From Kiritimatiellia bacterium (GTDB lineage: Bacteria; Verrucomicrobiota; Kiritimatiellia; RFP12; UBA1067), in contig JAFRDO010000025.1 in assembly GCA_017403825.1 (NCBI GenBank), forward strand, positions 1 to 34,269: 34,269 nucleotides of DNA, written 5' to 3'. A program made the position numbers and the translations under genes. Below are positions 17,370 through 24,041 of the stretch, in pieces; the first letter of the stretch is position 1; each line of letters begins with the position of its first letter. The notes beneath the pieces were generated by a model. That model saw nothing but the letters and a program-made list of their open reading frames with translations, was not told the DNA's origin and searched no databases.

Positions 17370-17378
17370 ATTATATCA
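17370..17378 (-). promoter_or_regulatory. Extended -10 of the lptA-like gene, leaderless
   Basis: TGATATAAT on the minus strand ends 7 nt before ATG 17362, with no Shine-Dalgarno in between. It lies in the 28-nt gap behind the upstream gene. Confidence 0.65.
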
Positions 17379-17390
17379 CAAACGACAAGC

Positions 17391-18143
17391 CTATTGCGAG
17401 TCCGCCTTGGCGTGATGCTTGCGGTAGATCGCCACCGACTGCGACACGATGTCGGCGCAACGTCCGCGCACGCCCCAGTATATCGCCGAAAGCTGCGGGT
17501 CCGTCCAGTCGTCAAAGCCGGTCACGGACTCGATCCTCCGCATCTCCGCCGGATCCATCCGCAGTTCCTCCCAGGCGTTGCGGGCACGGACGTCCTCGAC
17601 CGTCTCCCGCCACTTGACGCGGTAGTGCGCCGCCGCCGAGTCGATGTCGGCTCCGATCTTTATCTCGAACATCCAGGCTAGCTCGCGACAAAGCTCGGGC
17701 GAGTCGGGGTTGAGTACTAGGCCCTCGTCGCGCAGCAGCCTAAGCCCGGCCTCCACCCAACGCCACCGGTCCTCCGGCGTGGCCATCATCACCGAAATGT
17801 TGTAGGCGAGGTTCCATGCGGCATAGCTCCACACCTCGGGAGTGTGGGGCTCCATGAACGTCAGCGCGCTCGCCAGCTGCGCCAGCTCGACGTAGCACCC
17901 TTCCTCCTGAAGGCGGTCGGCACGGAACCAGATCACCTCGGCGGCGATCGACCTCAGCCCGCCGAGCGCGGCGAAGGCGCCTTCGGCCAGCGCAGGCGAC
18001 TGCGGGCGCCGCGACGCCAGCAGCAGCTGTCCGCCGACAGCCAGGGCCGCCAATGCCGCGAACGTCGCCGCAGGCAACAGCTTCGCCCGCATGCCGCATC
18101 CGCCTTGACGGGGCGGCGTGCTGCCCATCGATGCCATTTGCAA
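17391..18143 (-). CDS. Membrane-anchored helical protein of unknown function
   Basis: I do not recognise a named family. The 250-aa protein has one N-terminal membrane segment (LLPAATFAALAALAVGGQLLLA) followed by a mostly helical, aromatic-rich soluble part. A striking stretch is SIAAEVIWFRADRLQEEG ... EPHTPEVWSYAAWNLAYNIS, which looks like irregular TPR-type helices, so it may be a periplasm-facing scaffold. ATG 18143 is used; MRAKLL at 18092 is a plausible later start because it begins right before the membrane helix. It lies 12 nt after the small membrane protein gene and just upstream of the lptA-like gene. Confidence 0.65.
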   Translation of the reverse strand: MQMASMGSTPPRQGGCGMRAKLLPAATFAALAALAVGGQLLLASRRPQSPALAEGAFAALGGLRSIAAEVIWFRADRLQEEGCYVELAQLASALTFMEPHTPEVWSYAAWNLAYNISVMMATPEDRWRWVEAGLRLLRDEGLVLNPDSPELCRELAWMFEIKIGADIDSAAAHYRVKWRETVEDVRARNAWEELRMDPAEMRRIESVTGFDDWTDPQLSAIYWGVRGRCADIVSQSVAIYRKHHAKADSQ

Positions 18144-18155
18144 GTCCCCGACTGG

Positions 18156-18365
18156 TTACAAGCCGAGCTTGCCCTTCGCCGCAGCGGTGACTCCGCCAGC
18201 CGCCTCTGCGCCACTGTGCGAGACGGCGTTGAGTCCCGGCACCTCGGTCGGACCGATCCAGCCGGCCTTTACGCCGATGAAGCCGTACAGCCACATGCAG
18301 CCCAGGACAATCAGCGCCAGCCCAATGACCGACGGCAGAACACGCTTTAGAATCATATTCACCAT
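18156..18365 (-). CDS. Small single-pass membrane protein
   Basis: This is a 69-aa protein with one clear transmembrane helix (VLPSVIGLALIVLGCMWLYGFIGV, about 9-32) and a glycine/alanine-rich tail ending KGKLGL. The start is supported by AAAGGAGT eight to nine nt upstream. It sits 20 nt after barstar and 12 nt before the 250-aa membrane-anchored gene, so these are likely cotranscribed. No family is recognised; it is probably an accessory of its downstream neighbour. Confidence 0.7.
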   Translation of the reverse strand: MVNMILKRVLPSVIGLALIVLGCMWLYGFIGVKAGWIGPTEVPGLNAVSHSGAEAAGGVTAAAKGKLGL

Positions 18366-18385
18366 TTTGTTTTACTCCTTTCTAT

Positions 18386-18661
18386 TTAGTTTTCGAACAC
18401 AATGTCAAGGCCGGGCGTCTCCGCCATCGCGTCAGCGCAGACGGCGCGAAGCCCCTTGGCCGCCGCGCCGGCATTGCGGAACACGATGCTCCAACGTCCG
18501 CCGAACTCGGTCAGCACATCGTAGAAAGCGTCAAGGTTGCGTCCGTAGTGCGCCGGCAACGGCAGCTGCACCGCAAGCGCGGTGTGAAGCCTGACTGCGC
18601 TCCGCACTCCGGCGAGATCGACGACGAAGCGCCGTCGGCTGGACGTGTTGCCCTTCTTCAT
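18386..18661 (-). CDS. Barstar-family ribonuclease inhibitor
   Basis: Barstar proteins block barnase-type ribonucleases by inserting an acidic helix into the active site. The 91-aa protein shows the family core: VDLAGVRSAVRLHTALAVQL, then HYGRNLDAFYDVLTEF, where D44 and D48 align with barstar D35 and D39, the residues that mimic RNA phosphate. Barstar Y29 and W38 are replaced by His and Tyr. There is no signal peptide, so it is cytoplasmic and would protect the producer. The start overlaps the stop of the barnase gene as ATGA, giving coupled translation of enzyme and inhibitor. Confidence 0.87.
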   Translation of the reverse strand: MKKGNTSSRRRFVVDLAGVRSAVRLHTALAVQLPLPAHYGRNLDAFYDVLTEFGGRWSIVFRNAGAAAKGLRAVCADAMAETPGLDIVFEN

Positions 18662-19182
18662 TTGACCTCCTTGAAAGTCTTGTAATGGTCATCCGTGTAG
18701 TAGATCCGCTGCCCTTCCTGCGTGAAGACGAGGCGCTTGGCACCTCTCGGGCGTCCCTTGGTGTCTATGTCGCATTCCTTGTAGTATCCGCCCTTGAGAC
18801 GCGGCAGGCGCTGCTCGTAGTTGCCGAAGCGGTCTCCGCCGATGGACTTCCCCGGCGCATACGGCTCAAGCGGACCGCCGTGCCAGCCGAGCGCGCGCGC
18901 GGCGCTCTTCGTGATGAAGTTGCGCGGCAGCGCGCCCTTGAACTGGCGAACATAGGCAGACACGTCTTCCTTGCTGGTGTATTCGCCCTCCCGGACAACC
19001 TTCGTTTGCTCGGCCACGATCGTCGGCCCGGCGGCAACCGACTGAACGCGCGCCTCCGACACTGCCGACGGATAGCCGCCGCGGAACGACCTGTGGATTG
19101 TCCCCCCGCCTCCGTCAAGCGAACAAAGCGCGACGGACAGGGAAAGCAAGATCGAAATCAGGCTGCGTTCATTGAGTTTCAT
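18658..19182 (-). CDS. Secreted barnase-family ribonuclease
   Basis: This is an exported guanyl-preferring type of ribonuclease related to Bacillus barnase. After a signal peptide (SLISILLSLSVALC, about 7-20) and a 55-residue linker comes the enzyme: ALPRNFITKSAARALGW, APGKSIGGDRFGN and a C-terminal YYTDDHYKTF. Against barnase the catalytic set is complete: K92 (K27), E136 (E73), R146 (R83), R150 (R87) and H166 (H102). At 174 aa it is longer than barnase because of the linker. I start it at ATG 19182; an ATG 9 nt upstream overlaps the -10 box and would not be transcribed. The barstar gene follows with a 4-nt overlap. The role could be competition with other bacteria or RNA scavenging. Confidence 0.9.
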   Translation of the reverse strand: MKLNERSLISILLSLSVALCSLDGGGGTIHRSFRGGYPSAVSEARVQSVAAGPTIVAEQTKVVREGEYTSKEDVSAYVRQFKGALPRNFITKSAARALGWHGGPLEPYAPGKSIGGDRFGNYEQRLPRLKGGYYKECDIDTKGRPRGAKRLVFTQEGQRIYYTDDHYKTFKEVK

Positions 19183-19189
19183 GAAGCGC

Positions 19190-19198
19190 ATTATACCA
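19190..19198 (-). promoter_or_regulatory. Barnase promoter embedded in the higA stop codon, leaderless
   Basis: TGGTATAAT on the minus strand lies 7 nt before ATG 19182. The TAA within it (19191-19193) is the higA stop codon, and the upstream GGT comes from the last two sense codons (ATG GTA). No Shine-Dalgarno is present between the box and the start. Confidence 0.65.
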
Positions 19199-19511
19199 TA
19201 ATCTCCGCCGCTGCATGATCGGGCATGAATACGGGAATCAACTGCTTGATCTTCGACCAAATGCCTCCAGCGGCGACTCCGAGGTCATAATTTGACTGGA
19301 GGTTAAGCCAGAACTGCGGTTCCATCTTGAAATACTTTCCAAGGCGAAGCGCAGTATCGGCCGTGATGGCTCGCTTGCCACGAACAATGGCATTTATGCG
19401 TGGCGCGGGCACATGCAGATCCAACGCAAGCCGCGTCTGGCTGATGCCCAGCGGAACGAGAAATTCCTCCTGAAGGATCTCGCCCGGATGAATCAGATTT
19501 CTTGTACGCAT
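19191..19511 (-). CDS. higA: HigA-type antitoxin
   Basis: This is the DNA-binding antitoxin of a HigBA type II toxin-antitoxin pair. The 106-aa protein has the characteristic start IHPGEILQEEFLVPLGISQTRLALDL and an HTH (SQTRLALDLHVPAPRINAIVRGKR), followed by FWLNLQSNYDL, which is typical of the HigA/VapI family. The start at 19511 has GGAGGAAGTT in front and overlaps the higB stop by 19 nt, so toxin and antitoxin are coupled. It should bind the palindrome in the higB promoter. The AT-richer composition than flanking core genes suggests acquisition by transfer. Confidence 0.93.
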   Translation of the reverse strand: MRTRNLIHPGEILQEEFLVPLGISQTRLALDLHVPAPRINAIVRGKRAITADTALRLGKYFKMEPQFWLNLQSNYDLGVAAGGIWSKIKQLIPVFMPDHAAAEIMV

Positions 19512-19801
19512 AACTTCCTCCTCAATAGATAGTCCACGATTTCGACATCTTCCGCATTCATGCCGCTCCAGCGAAAGCAGATGCGCCATTGGTCGTTGAC
19601 GCGAATGCTCCACTGGCCTTGCCTATCCCCATGGAGCTGTTCCAATCGATTCCTCGGCGGAACACGAAGAGTCTCCACCTTTGTCGCTGCGGCAATCATG
19701 TCAAGCTTGCGCAACGCAACTCGGGCGACAGCCGCAAACCGTCGATTGTCACCGATCTCGTACAGCTGCTGGGTGTCCTTACACTTGAACGACGAAATCA
19801 T
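19493..19801 (-). CDS. higB: HigB-type toxin (RelE-superfamily mRNA interferase)
   Basis: HigB toxins cleave mRNA at the ribosome when HigA is lost. The 102-aa protein matches the family along its length: ISSFKCKDTQQLYE, FAAVARVALRKLDMI, VPPRNRLEQLHGDR, GQWSIRVNDQWRICFRW and VEIVDY. The conserved basic/aromatic residues in IRVNDQWRICF form the expected active-site strand. As usual for HigBA, the toxin gene comes first. Its ATG lies 6 nt after the -10 box without a Shine-Dalgarno, so it is probably translated from a leaderless mRNA while higA uses a strong Shine-Dalgarno. Confidence 0.93.
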   Translation of the reverse strand: MISSFKCKDTQQLYEIGDNRRFAAVARVALRKLDMIAAATKVETLRVPPRNRLEQLHGDRQGQWSIRVNDQWRICFRWSGMNAEDVEIVDYLLRRKLCVQEI

Positions 19802-19807
19802 GCGCGT

Positions 19808-19836
19808 AGTATATTACGCCCTGCGTAATATGTCAA
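19808..19836 (-). promoter_or_regulatory. higBA promoter and palindromic operator
   Basis: On the minus strand TTGACA (19831-19836) and TATACT (19808-19813) are separated by exactly 17 nt, the only near-consensus -35/-10 pair of the window. The spacer is filled by a perfect inverted repeat at 19811-19831, with arms ATATTACGC and GCGTAATAT around a 3-nt centre. It overlaps both hexamers, so bound HigA would exclude RNA polymerase. Confidence 0.85.
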
Positions 19837-20223
19837 GTGGCATGCTGCTGGAATATCCCCACTTCTGGGAAATCGGCCGAGCAGACAGGATGCATCGCCC
19901 ACTTTTGAAAGAACTCCAATGGTTGTCAAATGGGCTTCGCTACCGCTACGCCACATGCTCCGCGCATTTCAACCTGGGACATGTCGCATTCCTACGCTGT
20001 TGTAGCTGGAGGAAGCGTCCTCCAGACCTCCTCTGCCGAAGGCAGACCCTAAACATGAACATTGAAGAGTGCCGTAGGCGCGGCTGTATGGCGTGGAACG
20101 CGAGGCGGAACGTTAGCGGCGCCTTTTGCCAGCCGTCGGAGTTTCACTTTACGAGGTAATTGCAAACCACGAAATACACGAAACACACGAAAAGCACCCT
20201 TTGGATGCGCTCACGTTCGTTCG
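19837..20223. other. Intergenic region with tandem hairpins and an ACACGAAA repeat
   Basis: I see no gene here. Two adjacent hairpins lie at 20006-20025 (8-bp stem CTGGAGGA, 4-nt loop) and 20032-20046 (6-bp stem TCTGCC, 3-nt loop). They are not followed by a T-run in either direction, so they are not classical terminators. At about 20164-20195 the sequence ACCACGAAATACACGAAA is followed by further ACACGAAA units; the same word recurs at 32217 and 33781. This region separates the end of the LRR gene from the higBA promoter. Confidence 0.5.
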
Positions 20224-23200
20224 CTATTTGGCGACCCCTTGGACTGGACGAATGGGCTGCCCGTCGGCGCGGTAGCCGTAGTAGCTCGCGCTGAGGATGC
20301 TCGAATCGAAGCCGAGGCCCCACGCGTAGTAGTCGTAGCCCGAGCTCGGGACGGACGACCAGTAGTGGCCGTACGAACCGGCACTGTAGAGCGAAGTCCC
20401 GTGGCCGAGGCCGACGCAGGGAAAGAAGATGCTGTTGGAGGCGTACGCGCCCCTGCCGCGAACAACATAGCCGTTTACGCCGTTCTGCGTCGTCTCAGTC
20501 CAGTCGCACTTGATGGCTAGATCGTACATTTCCTGTTGCGTCGGCATGCGCCAGTCTCCGCCCCAGTGAACATGCGCCGCATCATGCTCGGGCGCAAGTA
20601 CGCCATCACTCGTAATCCACCCGGCGCCTTGCAATTCCGACTCGCTCTTACCGCATGTGTAAATCGCGGGGTTGCCCTCGGAGAAATCGAAGTCGAAGGA
20701 GGAATCGAAGTCGAACGTCGCTCCGGACGGACGATGCCCCGTCGTGTCGCCCCACCAGAAGTAGAGGCCACAGTCCTCAGGGCTGTCAGCGCCGATGTTC
20801 CTGTCGGCCCAGCACGGGCCGCCTTTCCAAAGCTGACCCTCGAGCGGCGGCGGAGAAGCTTCGCCGAAGAAAGCCTCTGCCTCAGTTCCGTTGGAGCCGG
20901 CTGTCGCAATGACGGTGAGCGTGCGCTCGTACTTGAGCTTCGCGTTGATTATGTCCACGTAGAGCGTATAAGTCGTCGTTTCGGACGCCGACTCAACGCC
21001 GGAGACAAGAGTAACCCACGAAAGCGCCGTCAGCTCCTTGCCGCCCACGGTGCCCGACACCGTGACCGCGTCGCCGCTCGCAAGCTTAACCGTCAGCTTG
21101 TCCTTACCCTTCGTTAGGCCTGAGTCCGCGTCCTCCTTCGTGAACGTGAACGTCTTGCCAACGAGCGCGGCAAGCGGCTTGCCCTTCTTCACTAGGTTAG
21201 CCGTCTTCTGCGCGGCGAAAGTGCCCTTCGAACTGGCCGCCTCGACGAGCGAAAGGCCATCCAACTTCTGCGTCTTCACCGTCACAGTGCCCGGATTGAA
21301 AGTCTTGGAGCCGACATTGACCGTCGGCGCGAAAGTCGCCTTCTTCGCCGTGCAGCTCTTGTACTTCGACGTAAACGAGTACGCCTTGCCGCTGTAAGTG
21401 ACCTTTCCGGACACCTTGCCTGTCTCCGCCACTGTGAACTTCAGGTACGACAGCGTCTTTCCGTCGGGCTTCGCCGTGCCGTAGAACGTGCCCTTCGCCC
21501 AGGACGGAACCGACACCGTCATCTTCACCTTCTGCGTTATCTTGTTCCCTGCCGAGTTCTTCACCGTGACCGTTGCGATGAACGAGCCGGGGACCGTGGC
21601 CTTGCCCGTTATCTCGCCCGTCGCCTTGTCTATCTCCAGCCCCTTCGGAAGATCCTTCGCCGTCACCGTCGGGAGCGAGGCGGACGACAGCCCGAGCGCG
21701 AGCGAGAACGACTTGCCCGCCGTCGCCTTGGCAGGGGTATTCGCAAGCTTCTTGGTGGCGGAAGAGAACTTGAGCGACTTCTTGTCCGCGGCCTTCGTGA
21801 CGAACTTCGCGTAGACGGTCGTGTTCTTCGTCGGCATCTCGTACTTCACCGTCGGGTTGCGGTTGTCGTAGCCCTTCGGGTTCAGCGCCTTCTTGCACGA
21901 CTTGTCCTTGAACCACCCGGCGAACACGTAGCCGCTATTGGCCTTCGCCTTCAGCGTCGCCTTAGCACCCGCGCCATAGTTTCCGCCTCCGCTTACCGTG
22001 CCGTACGTCGTGCTGTTGGACTTAAGGGCAAGCTTATACATAGCTCCCCCCTCCACAAACGTCAACTGACTCACGTCACAATATGACGCCTCAAGCAACG
22101 CCTCCATGCGCTTCGCATCACCCGGCTCCACATGCACCGTCGCAAGACCGTCGCAACCGTAGAACGCATACTCACCGATGTTCGTTACGCTGTCCGGTAT
22201 CGTCACACTCGCAAGACCGTAGCAACCTTTGAACGCAGACTCCCCGATGCTCGTCACGCTGTTCGGTATCGTCACGCTCGCAAGACCGTCGCACCCGCAG
22301 AACGCCCGTTCTCCGATGCTCGTCACGCCGTCAGGTATCATCAAATCCGTTACCTTCTTGCCATTGAGATAGAGATCTTGCGCATAAAAAAGAGGAGTGG
22401 CACGATTGTCGGAGAATGAAATGCCGCACCACTTCGCAAGGTTTGTTATGTTCACGCTCGCAAGGCCATGGCAACCTTCGAACGCAAAACCCCCGATGCT
22501 CGTAATGCTGTCCGGTATCGTCACGCTCGCAAGACCGTCGCAATCGCAGAACGCATAATCCCCGATGTTCGTAACGCTGTTCGGTATCGTCACGCTCGCA
22601 AGATCATGGCAAAAGGAGAACGCCCAATCCCCGATGCTCGTCACGCCGTCAGGTATCGTCACGTTACCGTTCACGCCTGCGACAAGCGTCTTTCCATCTT
22701 TCGACAATAGCAATCCGTTGACAGACTTGTATTCGACATTGCCCTCACCAACAGTAAACGACACAAAACCGCTGCAACCGGAGAACGCCCGATTCCCGAT
22801 GCTCACAACGCTGTCCGGTATCATCACGCTCGTAAGACCGTAGCAACCGGCAAACGCACCATATCCGATGCTCGTGACGCTGTTCGGTATCGTCACGCTC
22901 GCAAGACCGCTGCAACCTTCGAACGCAGACTCCTCGATGCTCGTCACGCTATCAGGTATCGTCACGCTCGCAAGACCGTCGCAACCGTAGAACGCATACT
23001 CACCGATGTTCGTCACGCTGTCCGGTATCGTCACACTCGCAAGACCGTAGCAACCTTTGAACGCAGACTCCCCGATGCTCGTCACGCTGTTCGGTATCGT
23101 CACGCTCGCAAGACCGTCGCAATATTCGAACGCAGAAGACCCGATGCTTGTCACGGGCTTGCCGCCGAGAGTAGAGGGGATTGCCACCGCGCCTGTAGGC

Positions 23201-23373
23201 TCCGGCGAGACACATGGTACAAATAAGCTCCATCCGGAGGAAGTTCCATAAATCTCCGCCGTGCCGCCGTTGGTTCGGTACGTCCATGTATAGCCACCGA
23301 CCGTTTCCGTATCGGCCCATGCGCCAAACGCCGCGGCAACAGCCACCGCCAGCATCATCAGTTTCTTGCTCAT
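20224..23373 (-). CDS. Secreted BspA-like leucine-rich-repeat protein with Ig-like and Fib_succ_major-like domains
   Basis: This is a 1049-aa exported multidomain protein, likely at the cell surface. It has a signal peptide (LMMLAVAVAAAFGAWA). About 13 LRR_5/BspA-type 23-residue repeats follow at about 60-435 (consensus LASVTIPDSVTSIGxxAFxGC). Next are an InlB-type repeat (GTVSGGGNYGAGAKATLKA, about 445-500) and a putative Ig module (LPTVTAKDLPKGLEIDKATG, about 545-625). A beta-rich region (630-840) precedes a C-terminal domain (about 853-1049) of the Fib_succ_major/C-type-lectin-like kind, with LYFWWGDT, GDWRMPT, YWSSVPS and RPVQG. The likely role is adhesion or glycan/protein binding. The -10 box lies 54 nt upstream and the Shine-Dalgarno region is duplicated. 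Confidence 0.88.
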   Translation of the reverse strand: MSKKLMMLAVAVAAAFGAWADTETVGGYTWTYRTNGGTAEIYGTSSGWSLFVPCVSPEPTGAVAIPSTLGGKPVTSIGSSAFEYCDGLASVTIPNSVTSIGESAFKGCYGLASVTIPDSVTNIGEYAFYGCDGLASVTIPDSVTSIEESAFEGCSGLASVTIPNSVTSIGYGAFAGCYGLTSVMIPDSVVSIGNRAFSGCSGFVSFTVGEGNVEYKSVNGLLLSKDGKTLVAGVNGNVTIPDGVTSIGDWAFSFCHDLASVTIPNSVTNIGDYAFCDCDGLASVTIPDSITSIGGFAFEGCHGLASVNITNLAKWCGISFSDNRATPLFYAQDLYLNGKKVTDLMIPDGVTSIGERAFCGCDGLASVTIPNSVTSIGESAFKGCYGLASVTIPDSVTNIGEYAFYGCDGLATVHVEPGDAKRMEALLEASYCDVSQLTFVEGGAMYKLALKSNSTTYGTVSGGGNYGAGAKATLKAKANSGYVFAGWFKDKSCKKALNPKGYDNRNPTVKYEMPTKNTTVYAKFVTKAADKKSLKFSSATKKLANTPAKATAGKSFSLALGLSSASLPTVTAKDLPKGLEIDKATGEITGKATVPGSFIATVTVKNSAGNKITQKVKMTVSVPSWAKGTFYGTAKPDGKTLSYLKFTVAETGKVSGKVTYSGKAYSFTSKYKSCTAKKATFAPTVNVGSKTFNPGTVTVKTQKLDGLSLVEAASSKGTFAAQKTANLVKKGKPLAALVGKTFTFTKEDADSGLTKGKDKLTVKLASGDAVTVSGTVGGKELTALSWVTLVSGVESASETTTYTLYVDIINAKLKYERTLTVIATAGSNGTEAEAFFGEASPPPLEGQLWKGGPCWADRNIGADSPEDCGLYFWWGDTTGHRPSGATFDFDSSFDFDFSEGNPAIYTCGKSESELQGAGWITSDGVLAPEHDAAHVHWGGDWRMPTQQEMYDLAIKCDWTETTQNGVNGYVVRGRGAYASNSIFFPCVGLGHGTSLYSAGSYGHYWSSVPSSGYDYYAWGLGFDSSILSASYYGYRADGQPIRPVQGVAK
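22141..23121 (-). repeat. LRR coding repeats with a 153-bp near-identical duplication
   Basis: Inside the LRR gene, 69-bp units encode 23-residue leucine-rich repeats. The segment 22141-22293 recurs at 22969-23121, 828 bp away (12 times 69), with a single mismatch (22186 T versus 23014 C). Other units are much more divergent, so this pair is a recent copy or gene conversion. Confidence 0.9.
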
Positions 23374-23376
23374 TTC

Positions 23377-23398
23377 ATTGGCCCTTTATTGGCCCTTT
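23377..23398 (-). repeat. Tandem 11-bp duplication of the LRR-gene ribosome-binding region
   Basis: ATTGGCCCTTT occurs twice in a row (23377-23387 and 23388-23398), so the mRNA reads AAAGGGCCAAT twice before the start. The nearer AAAGGG has an 8-nt spacing to ATG 23373. A two-codon frame (ATG AAA TGA, 23378-23370) overlaps the true start. Confidence 0.75.
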
Positions 23399-23427
23399 CG
23401 AATGCAATCGCAATCGTTTTACCGCAC

Positions 23428-23436
23428 ATTATACCA
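23428..23436 (-). promoter_or_regulatory. Extended -10 of the LRR-protein gene
   Basis: TGGTATAAT on the minus strand lies 54 nt before ATG 23373, one of the longest leaders in the window. Confidence 0.6.
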
Positions 23437-23515
23437 TAATATCTCCACCTTGCCAACCCCGATCCGTTACGCATGGAGGACCCCCACCGTGAGATCGCCC
23501 GGCTGGCGCGCGCTA

Positions 23516-23971
23516 CTATCGGCGCAATGTCTCCAGCAATGCGGAGCAACCTGCAACGATATCGGCGTATGTCGCCTCGAAGTCGCCAGTGTACCATGGG
23601 TCGGCGATGTCACGGTCCACGCCGGCGAAGTCGAGAAGCCTGCGGAGCTTTTGCGCGTCCGCCGGACCCGCCAGGCGCCGCAAGTCGCGCATGTTCGCGG
23701 CGTCCATGCCGACGACCAGGTCGTACTCCCGGAGCTTTCCGGACGAGAGAAGCCATGCGCGGCGCGGCGAGAACGGGATTCCGTGCTTCGTCAGCTCGCG
23801 CCTCGTGCCGGAGTGAATGTCGTTGCCGAGCTCATCGGTGTGCAGCGCGGCGGACTCGACCGTGACGCCGCTGAGACCGGCCTTCGCCAGCATGTCCTTC
23901 ATGACGAATTCCGCCATCGGACTGCGGCAGATGTTCCCGTGACAGACAAAAAGGATCTTCATGCCTTCCAT
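23516..23971 (-). CDS. Low-molecular-weight protein tyrosine phosphatase
   Basis: This is a cytoplasmic low-molecular-weight phosphatase of 151 aa. The P-loop VCHGNICRSPMAE has the nucleophile C10 and R16, and the DPWYTGDF motif supplies the general acid. The P-loop residue I14 matters: tyrosine phosphatases usually have Ile here and protein-arginine phosphatases (YwlE/McsP) have Thr, so tyrosine specificity is favoured. ATG 23971 is chosen because a TATAAT box ends 7 nt upstream and the conserved strand KILFVCHGN starts immediately after. It is a single gene, with no adjacent tyrosine kinase or exopolysaccharide cluster. Confidence 0.92.
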   Translation of the reverse strand: MEGMKILFVCHGNICRSPMAEFVMKDMLAKAGLSGVTVESAALHTDELGNDIHSGTRRELTKHGIPFSPRRAWLLSSGKLREYDLVVGMDAANMRDLRRLAGPADAQKLRRLLDFAGVDRDIADPWYTGDFEATYADIVAGCSALLETLRR

Positions 23972-23978
23972 GCCGCGA

Positions 23979-23987
23979 ATTATACCA
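23979..23987 (-). promoter_or_regulatory. Extended -10 of the LMW phosphatase gene, leaderless
   Basis: TGGTATAAT on the minus strand ends 7 nt before ATG 23971 with no Shine-Dalgarno between them. Confidence 0.65.
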
Positions 23988-24041
23988 AAACTGCCGTGGC
24001 AAACCGCCGCATAATTACCCACCTGCCTTGCCAATCATGGT

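Noticed and set aside
19120..19182. Lipoprotein signal in the barnase homologue
   Set aside because: The Cys after VAL lacks a small residue at -1, so a lipobox is not convincing; a plain signal peptide is more likely.
19560..20159. 199-codon plus-strand frame over higB and the gap behind it
   Set aside because: It is antisense to the well-supported HigB frame and has no Shine-Dalgarno, promoter or family resemblance.
20224..20420. A complete diversity-generating retroelement
   Set aside because: Only a possible target domain is present; no reverse transcriptase or template repeat was seen, so it is reported only as a candidate.
22141..23160. Regular repeats suggesting a CRISPR array
   Set aside because: The 69-bp periodicity is continuous coding sequence for 23-residue leucine-rich repeats, with no unique spacers and no cas genes.
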